A stretch of DNA of 64,000 nt from Pseudoflavonifractor sp. An44 (GCF_002161675.1 NZ_NFIH01000001.1:124001-188000), one strand, 5' to 3'; positions 8,864 through 18,852 are shown, numbered from the stretch's first letter. The notes: generated by a model from the letters alone, not told the origin. Numbers and translations: made by a program.

Positions 8864-10933
8864 ATGGATGACTGGAAAACAGAAAATCAAACAGATGACG
8901 CCAATGCTGTTTTAAACCAAAAGCTACGGCAATACTTTGACGGACGCATCGTCCGTAAAGATCTGACCAAGTCCATCAAAGAGGGTGCAAATGTCCCTGT
9001 CTATGTGCTGGAGTTCCTGTTGGGACAGTATTGCAGCTCAGACGATGAAGAAGTGATTGAGAAGGGTGTGCAAAATGTAAAACACATTCTCTCAGACAAT
9101 TTCGTTCGGCCCGATGAGGCCCAAAAGGTACTCTCTCTCCTGCGAGAACGAGGCAGCTATACTGTCATCGACCGGCTCACCGTCAAACTCAACATCAAGC
9201 TGGACCGTTATGAGGCAGACTTCTCCAATTTGGGCATTAAAAATATTCCCATTGCAGCAGAGTATGTATCTCAATATGACCGACTGCTCTGTGGCGGTAT
9301 CTGGTGCATCGTGCAGCTAGATTATGAATTCTGCGAGGAGGACAAACACAACTCCCCCATTCAGATTCGCAAAGTCACCCCTATTCAGATGCCCCATATC
9401 GACCTGTCCGAAATCAAAAATGCCAGGAAATATTTTACCAAAGAGGAGTGGTTGTCTCTGCTTCTCCGCTCCACCGGCATGGAAGCTGATAAATTCACCC
9501 AGCGTGAAAAGTGGCTTCTCCTGGCCCGTATGCTTCCCCTGGTGGAAAACAACTTCAATCTCTGCGAGCTTGGTCCTCGAAGTACCGGCAAGTCCCACCT
9601 CTACAAGGAGATCTCCCCCAACAGTATTCTGGTATCCGGCGGTCAAACCACGGTGGCCAATCTCTTTTACAACATGAGCACCAAAACAGTTGGATTGGTT
9701 GGACTTTGGGATTGTGTGGCCTTCGACGAAGTGGCTGGTATCACGTTCAAAGATAAAGACGGCGTACAGATCATGAAGGACTATATGGCCTCTGGCTCCT
9801 TTGCCCGTGGAAAAGAAGAAAAATCCGCCAGTGCCTCCATGGTCTTTGTGGGCAATATCAACCAAAGTGTGGATGTGTTGCTCAAGACTTCACATCTTTT
9901 CGAACCCTTTCCCTACGCCATGGCATATGATACTGCCTTTTTGGATCGCATGCATTGTTACATACCAGGTTGGGAAATTCCAAAGTATCGCCCCGACTTT
10001 TTCACCAATGACTACGGGTTTATCACTGATTATCTGGCCGAATTTATGCGGGAAATGCGCAAAGAGCCCTGGGGCGATGCCTGCGACCGGTACTTCCGCT
10101 TTGGCCGCAACCTCAACCAACGAGATACCATTGCCGTTCGCAAAATGGTCTCTGGCTTTACCAAGCTTCTCTACCCTGATGGCATCTTTTCACGGGAAGA
10201 CATGGAGGAAATCCTGACCTATGCCTTGGAAATGCGCCGGAGAGTAAAGGAACAACTCAAAAAAATTGGCGGCATGGAGTTCTATGATGTGAACTTCTCT
10301 TACATCGATAATGAGTCCTTCGAAGAGCGTTTTGTATCTGTGCCAGAACAAGGCGGAGGCAAGTTAATTCCGGAAGGCATGGCCAACCCTGGCACCGTCT
10401 ATACGGTATCCCATGGAAAATCTGGCATGGTTGGTGTTTTCCGTCTAGAAACCCAAATGTTGCCCGGGAATGGTAAATTCGAACGCACTGGGCTAGGCAG
10501 TGATCGAGAAGCCAAAGAAGCTGCCAATACCGCCTTCAACTTTCTCAAGGCCAATGGCAGTGGCATATCCCGTTCCATCAGCACCACCCAAAAGGACTAT
10601 ATCACCAATTATCAGGATCTCAATGGGATTGGCATGACCAAGTCTCTCGCTCTTCCCACAGTGATTGCCATTGCTTCCGCAGCCTTAAACAAGCCAACCC
10701 TCAGCAGTCTTGCGGTTTTGGGCGAGATCAGCATCAGCGGGGCCATCACCAAAGTGGATGAGTTGGCCAATGTCCTCCAAGTTTGTCTGGACAGCGGTGC
10801 AAAAAAGATTCTGCTCCCAATTACCTCAGCTGTAGATCTGGGCAGTGTTCCTCCAGATTTGATGGGATCTTTTAGTATCATCTTCTATACAACTGCGCAG
10901 GAAGCCGTATTTAAGGCACTGGGTGTGGAATAG
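8864..10933 (+). CDS. brxL: BrxL, Lon-like AAA+ ATPase of type 1 BREX
   Basis: 689 residues. An AAA+ module has Walker A (GPRSTGKS, about residue 238) and Walker B (VAFDEVAG, about 285). A Lon-protease-like C-terminal domain ends the protein (about 580-689). The canonical Lon Ser loop is not recognisable, in line with BrxL being described as a DNA-binding AAA+ ring rather than an active protease. BrxL is the last gene of type 1 BREX and is needed for phage exclusion. The order brxC-pglX-pglZ-brxL fixes the type. A strong hairpin lies 20 bases after the stop and ends the operon. Confidence 0.95.
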   Translation: MDDWKTENQTDDANAVLNQKLRQYFDGRIVRKDLTKSIKEGANVPVYVLEFLLGQYCSSDDEEVIEKGVQNVKHILSDNFVRPDEAQKVLSLLRERGSYTVIDRLTVKLNIKLDRYEADFSNLGIKNIPIAAEYVSQYDRLLCGGIWCIVQLDYEFCEEDKHNSPIQIRKVTPIQMPHIDLSEIKNARKYFTKEEWLSLLLRSTGMEADKFTQREKWLLLARMLPLVENNFNLCELGPRSTGKSHLYKEISPNSILVSGGQTTVANLFYNMSTKTVGLVGLWDCVAFDEVAGITFKDKDGVQIMKDYMASGSFARGKEEKSASASMVFVGNINQSVDVLLKTSHLFEPFPYAMAYDTAFLDRMHCYIPGWEIPKYRPDFFTNDYGFITDYLAEFMREMRKEPWGDACDRYFRFGRNLNQRDTIAVRKMVSGFTKLLYPDGIFSREDMEEILTYALEMRRRVKEQLKKIGGMEFYDVNFSYIDNESFEERFVSVPEQGGGKLIPEGMANPGTVYTVSHGKSGMVGVFRLETQMLPGNGKFERTGLGSDREAKEAANTAFNFLKANGSGISRSISTTQKDYITNYQDLNGIGMTKSLALPTVIAIASAALNKPTLSSLAVLGEISISGAITKVDELANVLQVCLDSGAKKILLPITSAVDLGSVPPDLMGSFSIIFYTTAQEAVFKALGVE

Positions 10934-10952
10934 AAAAATGGATGTGATTGCA

Positions 10953-10982
10953 AACGGCCCAGCCTCCATTGGCTGGGCCGTT
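10953..10982. terminator. hairpin between convergent brxL and CHAP gene
   Basis: A 12-bp perfect inverted repeat (AACGGCCCAGCC and its complement) with a 6-base loop lies between the 3' ends of brxL and the ICE gene at 11,029. T-tracts on both sides are short, so it may work weakly in both directions. It separates the BREX operon from the ICE backbone. Confidence 0.7.
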
Positions 10983-11028
10983 CTCTCATATTGTCTACAG
11001 ACATTGCAGCTCTGCCAAAAGAGCACTT

Positions 11029-12765
11029 TTAGCACATAGGCACCCCGTACCCCATAATCTCATAATACCCAACAGGATAGCTTCGCTGTCTGCAGGCGTC
11101 TCCGGAGTTTCCTTCAATGGTGTACACCCGCCCGTCTTCCACCTTCTCCACAATGCCAACATGGTCAGGGACACCGTCCTGCGAGCCAGAGATGCCGCTA
11201 GGATCATCCCAATCGAAGAAAATCAGTGTACCAGGCGATGGTTCCATGCTGTTGTCCGCCCACTGCCCTCGTTCCTTAAACCATCTGACACCGGTAACGC
11301 AGCCCGCAAACTTGGGAATCACACCGTTCTCAATATATCCGCACTCATTGGCGCACCAGGACACAAAACAAGCGCACCACTCCACATGGGAGTGGAATCC
11401 ATACCAGGACCAGTACGGTTCACCCCCCAAGTTCCCCACTTGGGAGAGTGCAACGGCGACAATCTGTCCATCGGACGCTGTGATGCCGTACAGAACCGAT
11501 GACCAGAGAACAGAATTTTCATCAGCCAGCAATTCCCCCAGCATCTCCTTCTGTTCCTGGTGAAATCCGTATTCTTCCGCCATCTCCTGGGCCGTCTTGT
11601 GACTGACGGTGATTCGGAGATAGGTATTGGTCACACTCACCTCTTCCTCTATAATCGTTCCGTTCCCATCATCTGTCTCCACAAGTTTCTTCTCTACCTT
11701 GTCCTCCAAATCGTAATCAATTCGATTCATTGCCCAGAAGATTTCCTCCAGCAGCTGCTGCTTTTCTTCTGTCATAGTGGCCACTTCCTGGGGCCGCTCT
11801 GGGTCCATGGTGGTCTTGACCGCATAAACAGCAAGCACTTCCGGCCACACCGCACGAGAGCCCGACATTTCCAGCACATCGTAGCTCACCGATGCCTTGA
11901 TGTCATCTAATTTATTCTGATACTTCTCATTGATTGTCTGCACCACCTGTCTCATGGTCAATTCGTCACCTCTGCCCTCATTGGAAAAGAAGATGCCAAA
12001 GCAAGAGGCGACAACCCATGCGATGACACAGATTACGACTACGATGGCCACTACCACCCATCCACCTGCCGCGATTGCAGTCACCAGAGACTTTGTCCCG
12101 GCCATGACGGCCTTAGCCGCAGAGGCCGCAGCACGCCCTGCTGTACGGAGCGTCACAGGAGACTGTTTCACCGTACCTCCCGCCCGCTGCAGTGCCATTC
12201 GAGATGCTTTCCAGGTGGTAACAGCAGATTGTTTGGCTGCCTGAGCGGCCTTTTCAGGGGCTTCCGGTGAAATTCTGGCCGCATGTTTTGCAGTTGTTTT
12301 CGTGGATTTCGGTGTAGTCTTTACCGATTTCCCGACACCAGTCGGTTGTGATGTTTCGGTTCTCGTCTTGATTCTCTTGGTCTTGGTCCGCTTACTGTCC
12401 TGCCGGTCTGGTTGGGGGCATGCTCCACCTCTGTCTTCCGTCTCAGGCGTCCACTCTCCCCTTGCTATTTCCATCTTTTCTGCCTGCTTGCGTCGTTTCC
12501 GGTGCATATAAGCTGTCCTGCCCTTCTCCACCGCCTTTACTCCTGTGGACCATCCAGCATGACCGGCATCGGCGATGCCATCCTCTAAGGCACTTTGCAG
12601 ATTGTCGGATGCATACTCTGAAGGGGAGTTCTGTTCACCACCAGATAAACGGTCTGCTCGCGCACGGATGCGATCGGCCGCCCCCCGCATGTGCTGCCCT
12701 GCTGCGGCTGCTCTGTCCAGTATCTTAATGTTTTGCATCTTTTCCCTGGTTTTGATATCTGCCAC
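11029..12765 (-). CDS. CHAP-domain peptidoglycan hydrolase of the conjugation machine
   Basis: 578 residues. The first 220 residues are Lys/Arg-rich, Ala-rich and probably cytoplasmic. One membrane helix follows (about 232-260), then a linker domain and a C-terminal CHAP amidase/endopeptidase domain with its Cys (CACFVSW, about 460) and His (DHVGIVE, about 538). Such VirB1/TcpG-type proteins open the cell wall for the mating channel. GTG at 12,765 has an AAAGGAAAG site. It is the last gene of the transfer operon seen here and converges on BREX; the usual downstream ICE genes are absent at this spot. Confidence 0.85.
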   Translation of the reverse strand: MADIKTREKMQNIKILDRAAAAGQHMRGAADRIRARADRLSGGEQNSPSEYASDNLQSALEDGIADAGHAGWSTGVKAVEKGRTAYMHRKRRKQAEKMEIARGEWTPETEDRGGACPQPDRQDSKRTKTKRIKTRTETSQPTGVGKSVKTTPKSTKTTAKHAARISPEAPEKAAQAAKQSAVTTWKASRMALQRAGGTVKQSPVTLRTAGRAAASAAKAVMAGTKSLVTAIAAGGWVVVAIVVVICVIAWVVASCFGIFFSNEGRGDELTMRQVVQTINEKYQNKLDDIKASVSYDVLEMSGSRAVWPEVLAVYAVKTTMDPERPQEVATMTEEKQQLLEEIFWAMNRIDYDLEDKVEKKLVETDDGNGTIIEEEVSVTNTYLRITVSHKTAQEMAEEYGFHQEQKEMLGELLADENSVLWSSVLYGITASDGQIVAVALSQVGNLGGEPYWSWYGFHSHVEWCACFVSWCANECGYIENGVIPKFAGCVTGVRWFKERGQWADNSMEPSPGTLIFFDWDDPSGISGSQDGVPDHVGIVEKVEDGRVYTIEGNSGDACRQRSYPVGYYEIMGYGVPMC

Positions 12766-12806
12766 AGTATCACTTTCCTTTCTCTGTTCCGCCCATAAAG
12801 CGCAAA

Positions 12807-12835
12807 AGGAGGACAGGCATCACGCCTGTCCTCCT
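12807..12835 (-). terminator. attenuator-like hairpin at the end of virB4
   Basis: A 12-bp perfect inverted repeat (AGGAGGACAGGC and its complement, 5-base loop) followed on the minus strand by a short T run. It overlaps the stop codon of virB4 and sits just before the CHAP gene, so it may lower expression of the hydrolase. Confidence 0.45.
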
Positions 12836-15156
12836 GCAAAATCACCCTCGCCGGGTCGGGTCGTCATCCGCTGATACATTTTTGTATCCTTGGGAAAATG
12901 GTTGACAAACGGCACCAAGGCACCGCCATATTTGATCAGTCCGCATCCAGGCTCTGCATTGGTCACATAGCTCATCTGTTCATTGGAGATATTCAAAAGC
13001 TTGGCCAGCTTCTCCCGGTCCTGAGCCGCCTGGTTGAACATCACAATGAATTCACTGTTGGAAAGCATGGTACTGGCCTGCACAGAGTCCAACAGGTACT
13101 CTACATTCTGGGTAATGGCCGTGGGGTAGGCATTGCGCTTGCGGAACTGACGCCAGGCGGAATTGAAGAATGCAGCTGAAAATTCATTCTCAAACACCAC
13201 ATGGAACTCATCGATAAACACATGCGTCCGCTTTCCCTTCTTCCAGTTCAGAGTCACACGGTTGAGCATGGTATCGGTAATCACCAGAAGTCCCGCAGGC
13301 TTCAGCTGCTCCCCCAGCCCGTGAATGTCGAATACCACCACCCTCTTATCCAGGTCCACATTGCTGTGATGTCCGAAGATATCCAGCGAACCTGTGGTAT
13401 ACAGCTCCAGGGACAGTGCAACTTGCTTTGCCTCCGGTTCCGGCTGCTCCAACAGCTTCAGCCGCAGGGTATTCAGAGTGGGCACGATCCCGCTCTGTTC
13501 TGCTTCATGGTACACCGCAGCAGTACAGCGGTCGATGATAGACTTGTGCTGAGGCCCCACGCCTTTCTTATCGATCTGCTCTACCAGGGACATAATGAAT
13601 TGAGATTTCACCACAATGGGATTGTTCGCTCCATACCCCTCCACCATATACATGGCATTCAGCCTGTCCCCTCCACTGGCAGAAACATGGATGGTGGAGA
13701 CGTCCTGAAGGCCACGCAGCATGGTTGCATACTCGCCTTCTGGATCGCAGATCAAAATGTCGTCTTCTGTGCTCAGAAGCAGAGAGAAAATCAGCATCTT
13801 GGCCGAAAACGATTTTCCGGACCCAGACACGCCCAACATAAAGGTGGACTGGTTCATCAAATTTTCCCGGTTGCACATGATGGGATTGTGGGAGATGGCG
13901 TTTTCTCCGAAGTAGATACCGCCCTTGTCCATAATTTCCTGGACCTTGAAGGGCATGAACACCGCGACGGACTCGGTTGTAAGGGTGCGAAAGGCATGGA
14001 TCTTACGTACTCCAAACGGCAAAACCGTCTTCAATCCATCCAACTGCTGATACCGGAGCACCGCCATTTGGCACATATGCTTACGGGCAATGGCCAGGAT
14101 GGCCTCCGTGTCGCTGTCCAACTGCTCCTTGGTGTTCGCCACATGAACCATTGTGATAACGGCAAACATCATTCTCTGGTCTCGTACCGTCATGTCATTG
14201 AGATATTCCTTGGTCTCCTTTCTCTGCATCTCCATGTCATAGGGGACCACAGCAGAAAAATTGTTGTTGGCGTTCTGGCGCCTCTGCCAATCGGTGATGT
14301 TCTTCTCCACACCCAGCAGGGTATTCTCGATACCGCGAATGGCCTCATCGGTGGGCACCGGGTTGATGTCAATGGAGAGCATCAGGCTCCGGTTCAAATC
14401 GGTCAACTCGGTCACCATAGAGTCCTTGATATAGGAGGCGTAGTCCTTGAGATATAGCACCCGAGCATATCGTCCCCCAATTCTCAAATAGTCACTGTGT
14501 TTTTCCAGGGAGTCCGGACAGATATAGTCCCGGAAATCATGTCCTTTCTTCATCATATCCTTGAGGTCCAGATGAAACTCTGCGGTGTCACCGGGATGGA
14601 AGAACGTGTGGAAGATTTTCAGGCGGTCTACGGCACTCAGTTCCGCACACTTGGAGCCCAGAACGGCAAAGTGGCTGGAAAAATCCGCTCCAACCCGTGC
14701 AAAGTAGGTGCGGGCTTCCTGAATATCTTTCTTTGGCACAGAAGTTGTAATGAATTTTTCCTGCACCATCCTGGTTCCGCCGGTAGCTTTATCCAGGAGC
14801 ATCTGGTTGCACTCCATACAGTATTCGTCCAGCTCATTTCCTCGAAGCGGCATGAGAATGGACTCCTCGAACTCTCCTCGGTTGACCACATGGTTAAAAA
14901 TCGTAATTTTAGTGCTGGCTCCGCTGTCCAAGCTATTCAGCAATTCAGAATAGTCCAGGAACATAGCCTCTTTATCTTCTTTGGATGCTACCAGGTAGTT
15001 GATGTCCTGGAAGCGAAAAGTCTTGGAAAACTTGCTTCCAGACTGGAAGATTCCATCCTCCCACATGGTCTGAATGGGAATCACGTCCTGTACCTTGCCA
15101 GGCAGTCGATACCGTTCTTTTTCCTGATGCATCAGTCTTCTGATCGTCTTAATCAT
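12820..15156 (-). CDS. virB4: VirB4/TraE-type conjugation ATPase
   Basis: 778 residues, typical for VirB4 of Gram-positive ICEs. Walker A (GVSGSGKS) is near residue 443 and Walker B (HVFIDEFH) near 647. The N-terminal half is the VirB4 substrate/assembly domain. VirB4 powers assembly of the type IV secretion channel at the membrane. Its ATG overlaps the end of the PrgI gene by four bases (ATGA), showing tight coupling, and the CHAP hydrolase gene follows. GC content fits the ICE backbone. Confidence 0.95.
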   Translation of the reverse strand: MIKTIRRLMHQEKERYRLPGKVQDVIPIQTMWEDGIFQSGSKFSKTFRFQDINYLVASKEDKEAMFLDYSELLNSLDSGASTKITIFNHVVNRGEFEESILMPLRGNELDEYCMECNQMLLDKATGGTRMVQEKFITTSVPKKDIQEARTYFARVGADFSSHFAVLGSKCAELSAVDRLKIFHTFFHPGDTAEFHLDLKDMMKKGHDFRDYICPDSLEKHSDYLRIGGRYARVLYLKDYASYIKDSMVTELTDLNRSLMLSIDINPVPTDEAIRGIENTLLGVEKNITDWQRRQNANNNFSAVVPYDMEMQRKETKEYLNDMTVRDQRMMFAVITMVHVANTKEQLDSDTEAILAIARKHMCQMAVLRYQQLDGLKTVLPFGVRKIHAFRTLTTESVAVFMPFKVQEIMDKGGIYFGENAISHNPIMCNRENLMNQSTFMLGVSGSGKSFSAKMLIFSLLLSTEDDILICDPEGEYATMLRGLQDVSTIHVSASGGDRLNAMYMVEGYGANNPIVVKSQFIMSLVEQIDKKGVGPQHKSIIDRCTAAVYHEAEQSGIVPTLNTLRLKLLEQPEPEAKQVALSLELYTTGSLDIFGHHSNVDLDKRVVVFDIHGLGEQLKPAGLLVITDTMLNRVTLNWKKGKRTHVFIDEFHVVFENEFSAAFFNSAWRQFRKRNAYPTAITQNVEYLLDSVQASTMLSNSEFIVMFNQAAQDREKLAKLLNISNEQMSYVTNAEPGCGLIKYGGALVPFVNHFPKDTKMYQRMTTRPGEGDFAGGQA

Positions 15157-15515
15157 CTATGTTTCTCTCCTCTCTTCTTCCGCTCTGTCTTGATGCTCTT
15201 CCATGCTTCGTAATAGATGTTATTGCCTCGGAATACCAGCTGTTTCGGCTCCAGGATCTCGGAACGAATCCATGCCCAGAAAAACTTCTCTGCCGTCATA
15301 CCGTGGTAACGGACAAACCCCATCGCGCCAAAAGGAAGCGCACTGAGCACGCATAGCCAGCTCACCCCCTGTGTCCCCACATAGGGTTTGAGCCAAAAAT
15401 AAAAGCCGACTGCGACTGCAATGGCCAAGATTGAAAAAAAGGACTGTCGCATGGACAGCCCGAAGAACAGCGACTCGGTGTAATCCCGAATTTCCCGATT
15501 GATTTTTACTTCCAA
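15153..15515 (-). CDS. PrgI-family channel membrane protein
   Basis: About 120 residues with two adjacent membrane helices (about 25-65) and a basic C terminus, the shape of PrgI/VirB3-like proteins that always sit directly before virB4 in Gram-positive ICEs. I chose TTG at 15,515 because AAGGAGG lies just upstream; an earlier GTG at 15,539 would run through that site. It overlaps virB4 by four bases. Role: inner-membrane part of the mating channel. Confidence 0.85.
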   Translation of the reverse strand: MEVKINREIRDYTESLFFGLSMRQSFFSILAIAVAVGFYFWLKPYVGTQGVSWLCVLSALPFGAMGFVRYHGMTAEKFFWAWIRSEILEPKQLVFRGNNIYYEAWKSIKTERKKRGEKHR

Positions 15516-15602
15516 AGTTCTGCCTCCTTGTATTTGCACATTTTACATTCACTTGCTTGTCTGGTATGATGGGGCCATCCAACAAAAAAGAGGTGTACGA
15601 TT

Positions 15603-15995
15603 ATGACCGCAATGCTTCTTCTGTCTCTTTGTATCTCCATTGGGCTGGCCGTTCTCTCTCTAATCCTCAAAGTCGCCGGCAAACTCCGCCTGACCATTCC
15701 CGTGCTGTATCTGCTCATCGCTTCCTTCACCACCCCATTCAACAGCTGGGTCTCCCGGCATGAAGCGCTGGTGATGGCCGTGTTCTATTTCCTGCTGGCC
15801 GCTGTGATACTCTCCTGGATTGTCACTCTGGCCCGAACCATTCGGCACAGACGCTTCATGGAAGAAGATATGCTCTGGCAGATCCATCGCGCCCGGGAAC
15901 AGGGCGTGCCCATGGACGGTATTACTTTTGATGAAAACGGAAATCTCATTGACCCCAGGACTGGGAAACCAGTCATTTACGGCACCGACCGCTGA
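15603..15995 (+). CDS. small membrane protein, opposite strand to the transfer operon
   Basis: 130 residues with two to three hydrophobic helices in the first 80 and a short polar tail (DENGNLIDPRTGKPVIY). AGAGGTG lies 8 bases ahead of the ATG, and a strong terminator begins at the stop codon, so this is a real single-gene unit although it lies against the direction of the flanking ICE genes. Family not recognised. Its place between prgI and the VirB6-like gene suggests a link to the transfer apparatus, for example exclusion or regulation, but this is a guess. Confidence 0.7.
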   Translation: MTAMLLLSLCISIGLAVLSLILKVAGKLRLTIPVLYLLIASFTTPFNSWVSRHEALVMAVFYFLLAAVILSWIVTLARTIRHRRFMEEDMLWQIHRAREQGVPMDGITFDENGNLIDPRTGKPVIYGTDR

Positions 15996-16011
15996 GTCGG
16001 TGCCGTTTTTT
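15981..16011 (+). terminator. rho-independent terminator of the small membrane gene
   Basis: Stem GGCACCGAC/GTCGGTGCC with a 6-base loop followed by six T residues. The stop codon of the upstream gene lies in the loop region. It ends within two bases of the 3' end of the convergent VirB6-like gene. Confidence 0.9.
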
Positions 16012-16012
16012 C

Positions 16013-16849
16013 TTACAGCCCCATCATCTCCCGCACCACCCGGTCAGCCATCTTTACAGCGCCTACCAGGATCAGCATGTTGAAGATCAGCTCTCCCACA
16101 TAGCTCCACACCATGGTTGCCGCTTCTGCATCCGGGTTGACCACCGGCGGTGATGCGGCAAACACAGAGAAAATAATACAAGCCAGCACAATGATGGCCC
16201 CTTCAAGGCAGACAGCGGCGTAGCTCTTTAAAAAACTGATTCCTACGCTCTGGCTGGGCGCACCTGCAAACGTGGACAGCGGAATGGGCGCAATGGCTGT
16301 GTACATATACATCCGAAAGAAGCGGCCATATACACTGAGAATCATGACAAAGGACAGCACCCACACAAACAGGCCTCCAATCAAGGTAATGGCCCAGAGT
16401 GGTATGCTGTCCACAAAACTGCACGCTTCGATGGCATCAACAATCTCTGAGGGAAGAACAGTCTCCTGTATCACGCCCAGTCCTGCGGCATTCATGATAG
16501 TGGAGATTGTTCCCTGGACAACGGCCAGCAGCGCCAGCATCAGTTCCATTCCGTACGTGATCGCCCCTTTGGCGATGGCAAACCGAACGAACAGTCTGAC
16601 CACTTGCTCCGGCCGTTTTGCTTCGGCAAACGACCCGCAGGTTCTGACCAGCCCCGTGAGGAAAAACAGCACCAGCAGTGCATATCCAATGGCCTGCAAA
16701 GCTCCGTGGATATTGACCACAACCTGCCAAATCTCACCACCCTTAAAGCTCTCCGGAGACTGTGTAATGAGGGTCCATATTTCGCCCAGCTTTCCGTTCC
16801 AGGTGTCCAGAGCATTCTGCAAATTTTGAACCACCCAGTTATCCGACAT
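16013..16849 (-). CDS. VirB6/TrbL-like polytopic channel protein
   Basis: 278 residues with about six hydrophobic helices spread along the chain, in the position (between Maff2 and PrgI/VirB4) where Gram-positive ICEs encode their VirB6/TrbL-like inner-membrane channel protein. The motif content is low, as is usual for the family; the assignment comes from topology and context. A 48-base gap separates it from the Maff2 gene upstream. Confidence 0.8.
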   Translation of the reverse strand: MSDNWVVQNLQNALDTWNGKLGEIWTLITQSPESFKGGEIWQVVVNIHGALQAIGYALLVLFFLTGLVRTCGSFAEAKRPEQVVRLFVRFAIAKGAITYGMELMLALLAVVQGTISTIMNAAGLGVIQETVLPSEIVDAIEACSFVDSIPLWAITLIGGLFVWVLSFVMILSVYGRFFRMYMYTAIAPIPLSTFAGAPSQSVGISFLKSYAAVCLEGAIIVLACIIFSVFAASPPVVNPDAEAATMVWSYVGELIFNMLILVGAVKMADRVVREMMGL

Positions 16850-16897
16850 TCCAGCACCTCCTTTCCCGACAGTTACGTGTGATTCTTCTTCCAGCCA

Positions 16898-17257
16898 TCA
16901 ACCCACAATCAAGTTCAGGATCTCTTTGGCAAAAGTGACGACAATTCCGCCAGCCACAGTCAGAAATCCATTGGCCCGCTGAGAGGGGTCATGGGCATGG
17001 AACGACAGGCCCACCTGGACAATGCCCCACCCCAAAAGGATTAAGCCAATCGCCCGGATGAGGCCGAAGATAAACTCCGACAGGTTATTGACCACAGTGA
17101 GGGGATCATTCCCTGCGGCGAAGGCGGGACTGGCCAGTCCACAGACAATGGCCGCAGAGAGCACTGTCATGGCATAGCGGCGGAACCCTTTCTTGACCTC
17201 ATCATGGGTTGTCAGCTTTCGATGAGCGCTCTGCTTATTCTTGATGTTGTTTTTCAT
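16898..17257 (-). CDS. Maff2-family (VirB2 prepilin-like) protein
   Basis: 119 residues: a basic N terminus, a signal-like helix ending in ASPAFA (about residue 48), then two hydrophobic helices with the AGGIVVTFAKEIL ending typical of Maff2 proteins of Firmicute mobile elements. It resembles VirB2/TrbC in size and topology and probably forms a small membrane subunit of the mating channel. Its start overlaps the end of the virD4 3' fragment by 23 bases. Confidence 0.85.
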   Translation of the reverse strand: MKNNIKNKQSAHRKLTTHDEVKKGFRRYAMTVLSAAIVCGLASPAFAAGNDPLTVVNNLSEFIFGLIRAIGLILLGWGIVQVGLSFHAHDPSQRANGFLTVAGGIVVTFAKEILNLIVG

Positions 17258-18562
17258 GTTCTTCCTCCAAATGATTCAAATATTCTTCCAGCTCCTCTTC
17301 AGAGAGAAGCTCAAATTGTGTCTCAGCCTCTGCATATTCCAAGGCGTTGCTCAACAGTTCCGGGTCAAATGTGATGCTGGCATAGCTATGGGTGTCCGCT
17401 CCGTGGATATAGGCAGGTGACCCTCCGTCTGCAGTAAGGGCCAGGTTGGGATGCCTCATTATGTCATATTTCAGGTCCATAATGGGGCGCTCGCCTCGAA
17501 TAAATAAAAGCGCATATCGGTTATCCAACATGCGCACTTCATCCGGGGTCATAAGCTCTCGGCCTGCCAGCTGCCAGTTGGTGGAGTAACTGCCATTTCG
17601 GCCTCTGGACTGCCCATAGGTGTTGGTGTCAATGGTCTCCTTGCCCAGCAGTTTGGACACATACTCATGGGTGGACTGTTCATTCCCTCCCAGATAGAGA
17701 AACTCATCGCAGTTTCCCACGATACTTTCCCACTGCTTTTCAAACAGAGCCTTCAGCTGGGCCAGGTTCTGAATGATGATGGATACAGAGATCTCACGGC
17801 TTCTCATGGTGGCCAGCAGCTTGTCAAATTCATCCGGCAGTGCCACATTGGCAAACTCGTCCATGACAAAGTGCACATGGACTGGAAGCCGTCCTCCATG
17901 CACCACATCTGCCTGGTAGTAAAGCTGCTGGAACAGCTGGGTATACAGCATTCCAACGATGAAATTAAAGGAGCTGTCATTGTCCGGGATCACCGCAAAA
18001 ACCGCAGTCTTACGCTCCCCCAGGTCTCCCAGCTCCATCTCATCAGTTTGGGTAATTCCCGCCAGTGACTCCAGATTAAACTTCTCCAGGCGGGAAATCA
18101 GGGTAATCTGGATGGACTTCAAGGTCTTCGCCGAGCCCGAGTGGTAACTGCGGTAGTACTTCAAGGCGATGTGCTCCGGATTGCGGCGTTCCAGCCGGTC
18201 AAAGAGCTCATCCAAGGGAGATTGGTAGCTCTCATCTTCCTCCCGAACCTCGCCTGCTCGAATCATCTCCATCACCATGGGAAAGTTCTGCTCATCTTCC
18301 GGCGCTTCGTAGTGAAGATAGAACACCAGCGCCAGCAAAAGCATGGTGGCAGCCTGGTCCCAAAATGGGTCCTGACTTTGCGTCCCTTTGGGGGTGGTGT
18401 TCTTAAAGAGGTTTGTCACCAGGCGCTGGATGTCGTTGTCACTGCGCAGATAGACAAAGGGATTGTAGCAATGACTCCGATCCATGTTAATGAGATCCAC
18501 GACCTTAATCACATAGCCCTGTGCTTTGAGCAGATTCCCGGTGTCTCGTAAGAGCTCGCCTT
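17235..18562 (-). pseudogene. virD4: virD4 coupling protein, 3' fragment (interrupted by the transposon)
   Basis: This codes for the C-terminal 442 residues of a VirD4/TraG coupling ATPase: the strand after Walker A (KGELLRDTG), the all-alpha domain, the Walker B region (HFVMDEFANVALPDEF) and the QNLAQLKALF sensor helix. Upstream the frame meets a stop inside the transposon at 18,563. The 5' part lies at 26,766-27,264. Joining the two at the shared GA gives exactly 609 codons with no frameshift (DP-KGE at the junction). A truncated product could start at the internal Met at 18,512 but would lack Walker A. The coupling protein is therefore inactive while the transposon is present. Confidence 0.95.
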
Positions 18563-18625
18563 TCTGTCAAGTGGTTTTCCGATAAATTTTCAAAAAGTTC
18601 ATAAATCAGCTTCGGGTAGAAAAAT

Positions 18626-18790
18626 TCAAGCGGCGGTTTCGACTTCCAAAGCCATCGCTTCTTTCTCAATCAAAGCCTTTACGACTTCTTCCTGCGTTCG
18701 CTTTGCGCTTTCCGACGGTAGCGCATTGACAATGAATGTCGTGCCGCCGATTTTCTCGACAAAGCAGGTTTCCTTTTCTTTCACGGTCAT
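18626..18790 (-). CDS. tnpW: TnpW-family small transposon protein
   Basis: 54 residues, too short for most gene finders. It begins with MTVKEKETCFVEKIGG, contains FIVNALPS and ends in an acidic helix, the pattern of the TnpW proteins at the end of Tn4451-like elements. A GGGAGGTG site precedes the ATG. It is the last gene before the transposon end. Function is unknown; TnpW is not known to be required for excision. Confidence 0.8.
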   Translation of the reverse strand: MTVKEKETCFVEKIGGTTFIVNALPSESAKRTQEEVVKALIEKEAMALEVETAA

Positions 18791-18804
18791 CACCTCCCTT
18801 CATA

Positions 18805-18836
18805 GAAAAACGGGACACCCGTTCCCGAATGTCCCG
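18805..18836 (-). terminator. terminator after mobV
   Basis: CGGGAC/GTCCCG hairpin with extended partial pairing, followed on the minus strand by TTTTTC. It lies between the mobV stop and the tnpW start. Confidence 0.65.
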
Positions 18837-18852
18837 TCAAAGACCGATATTT

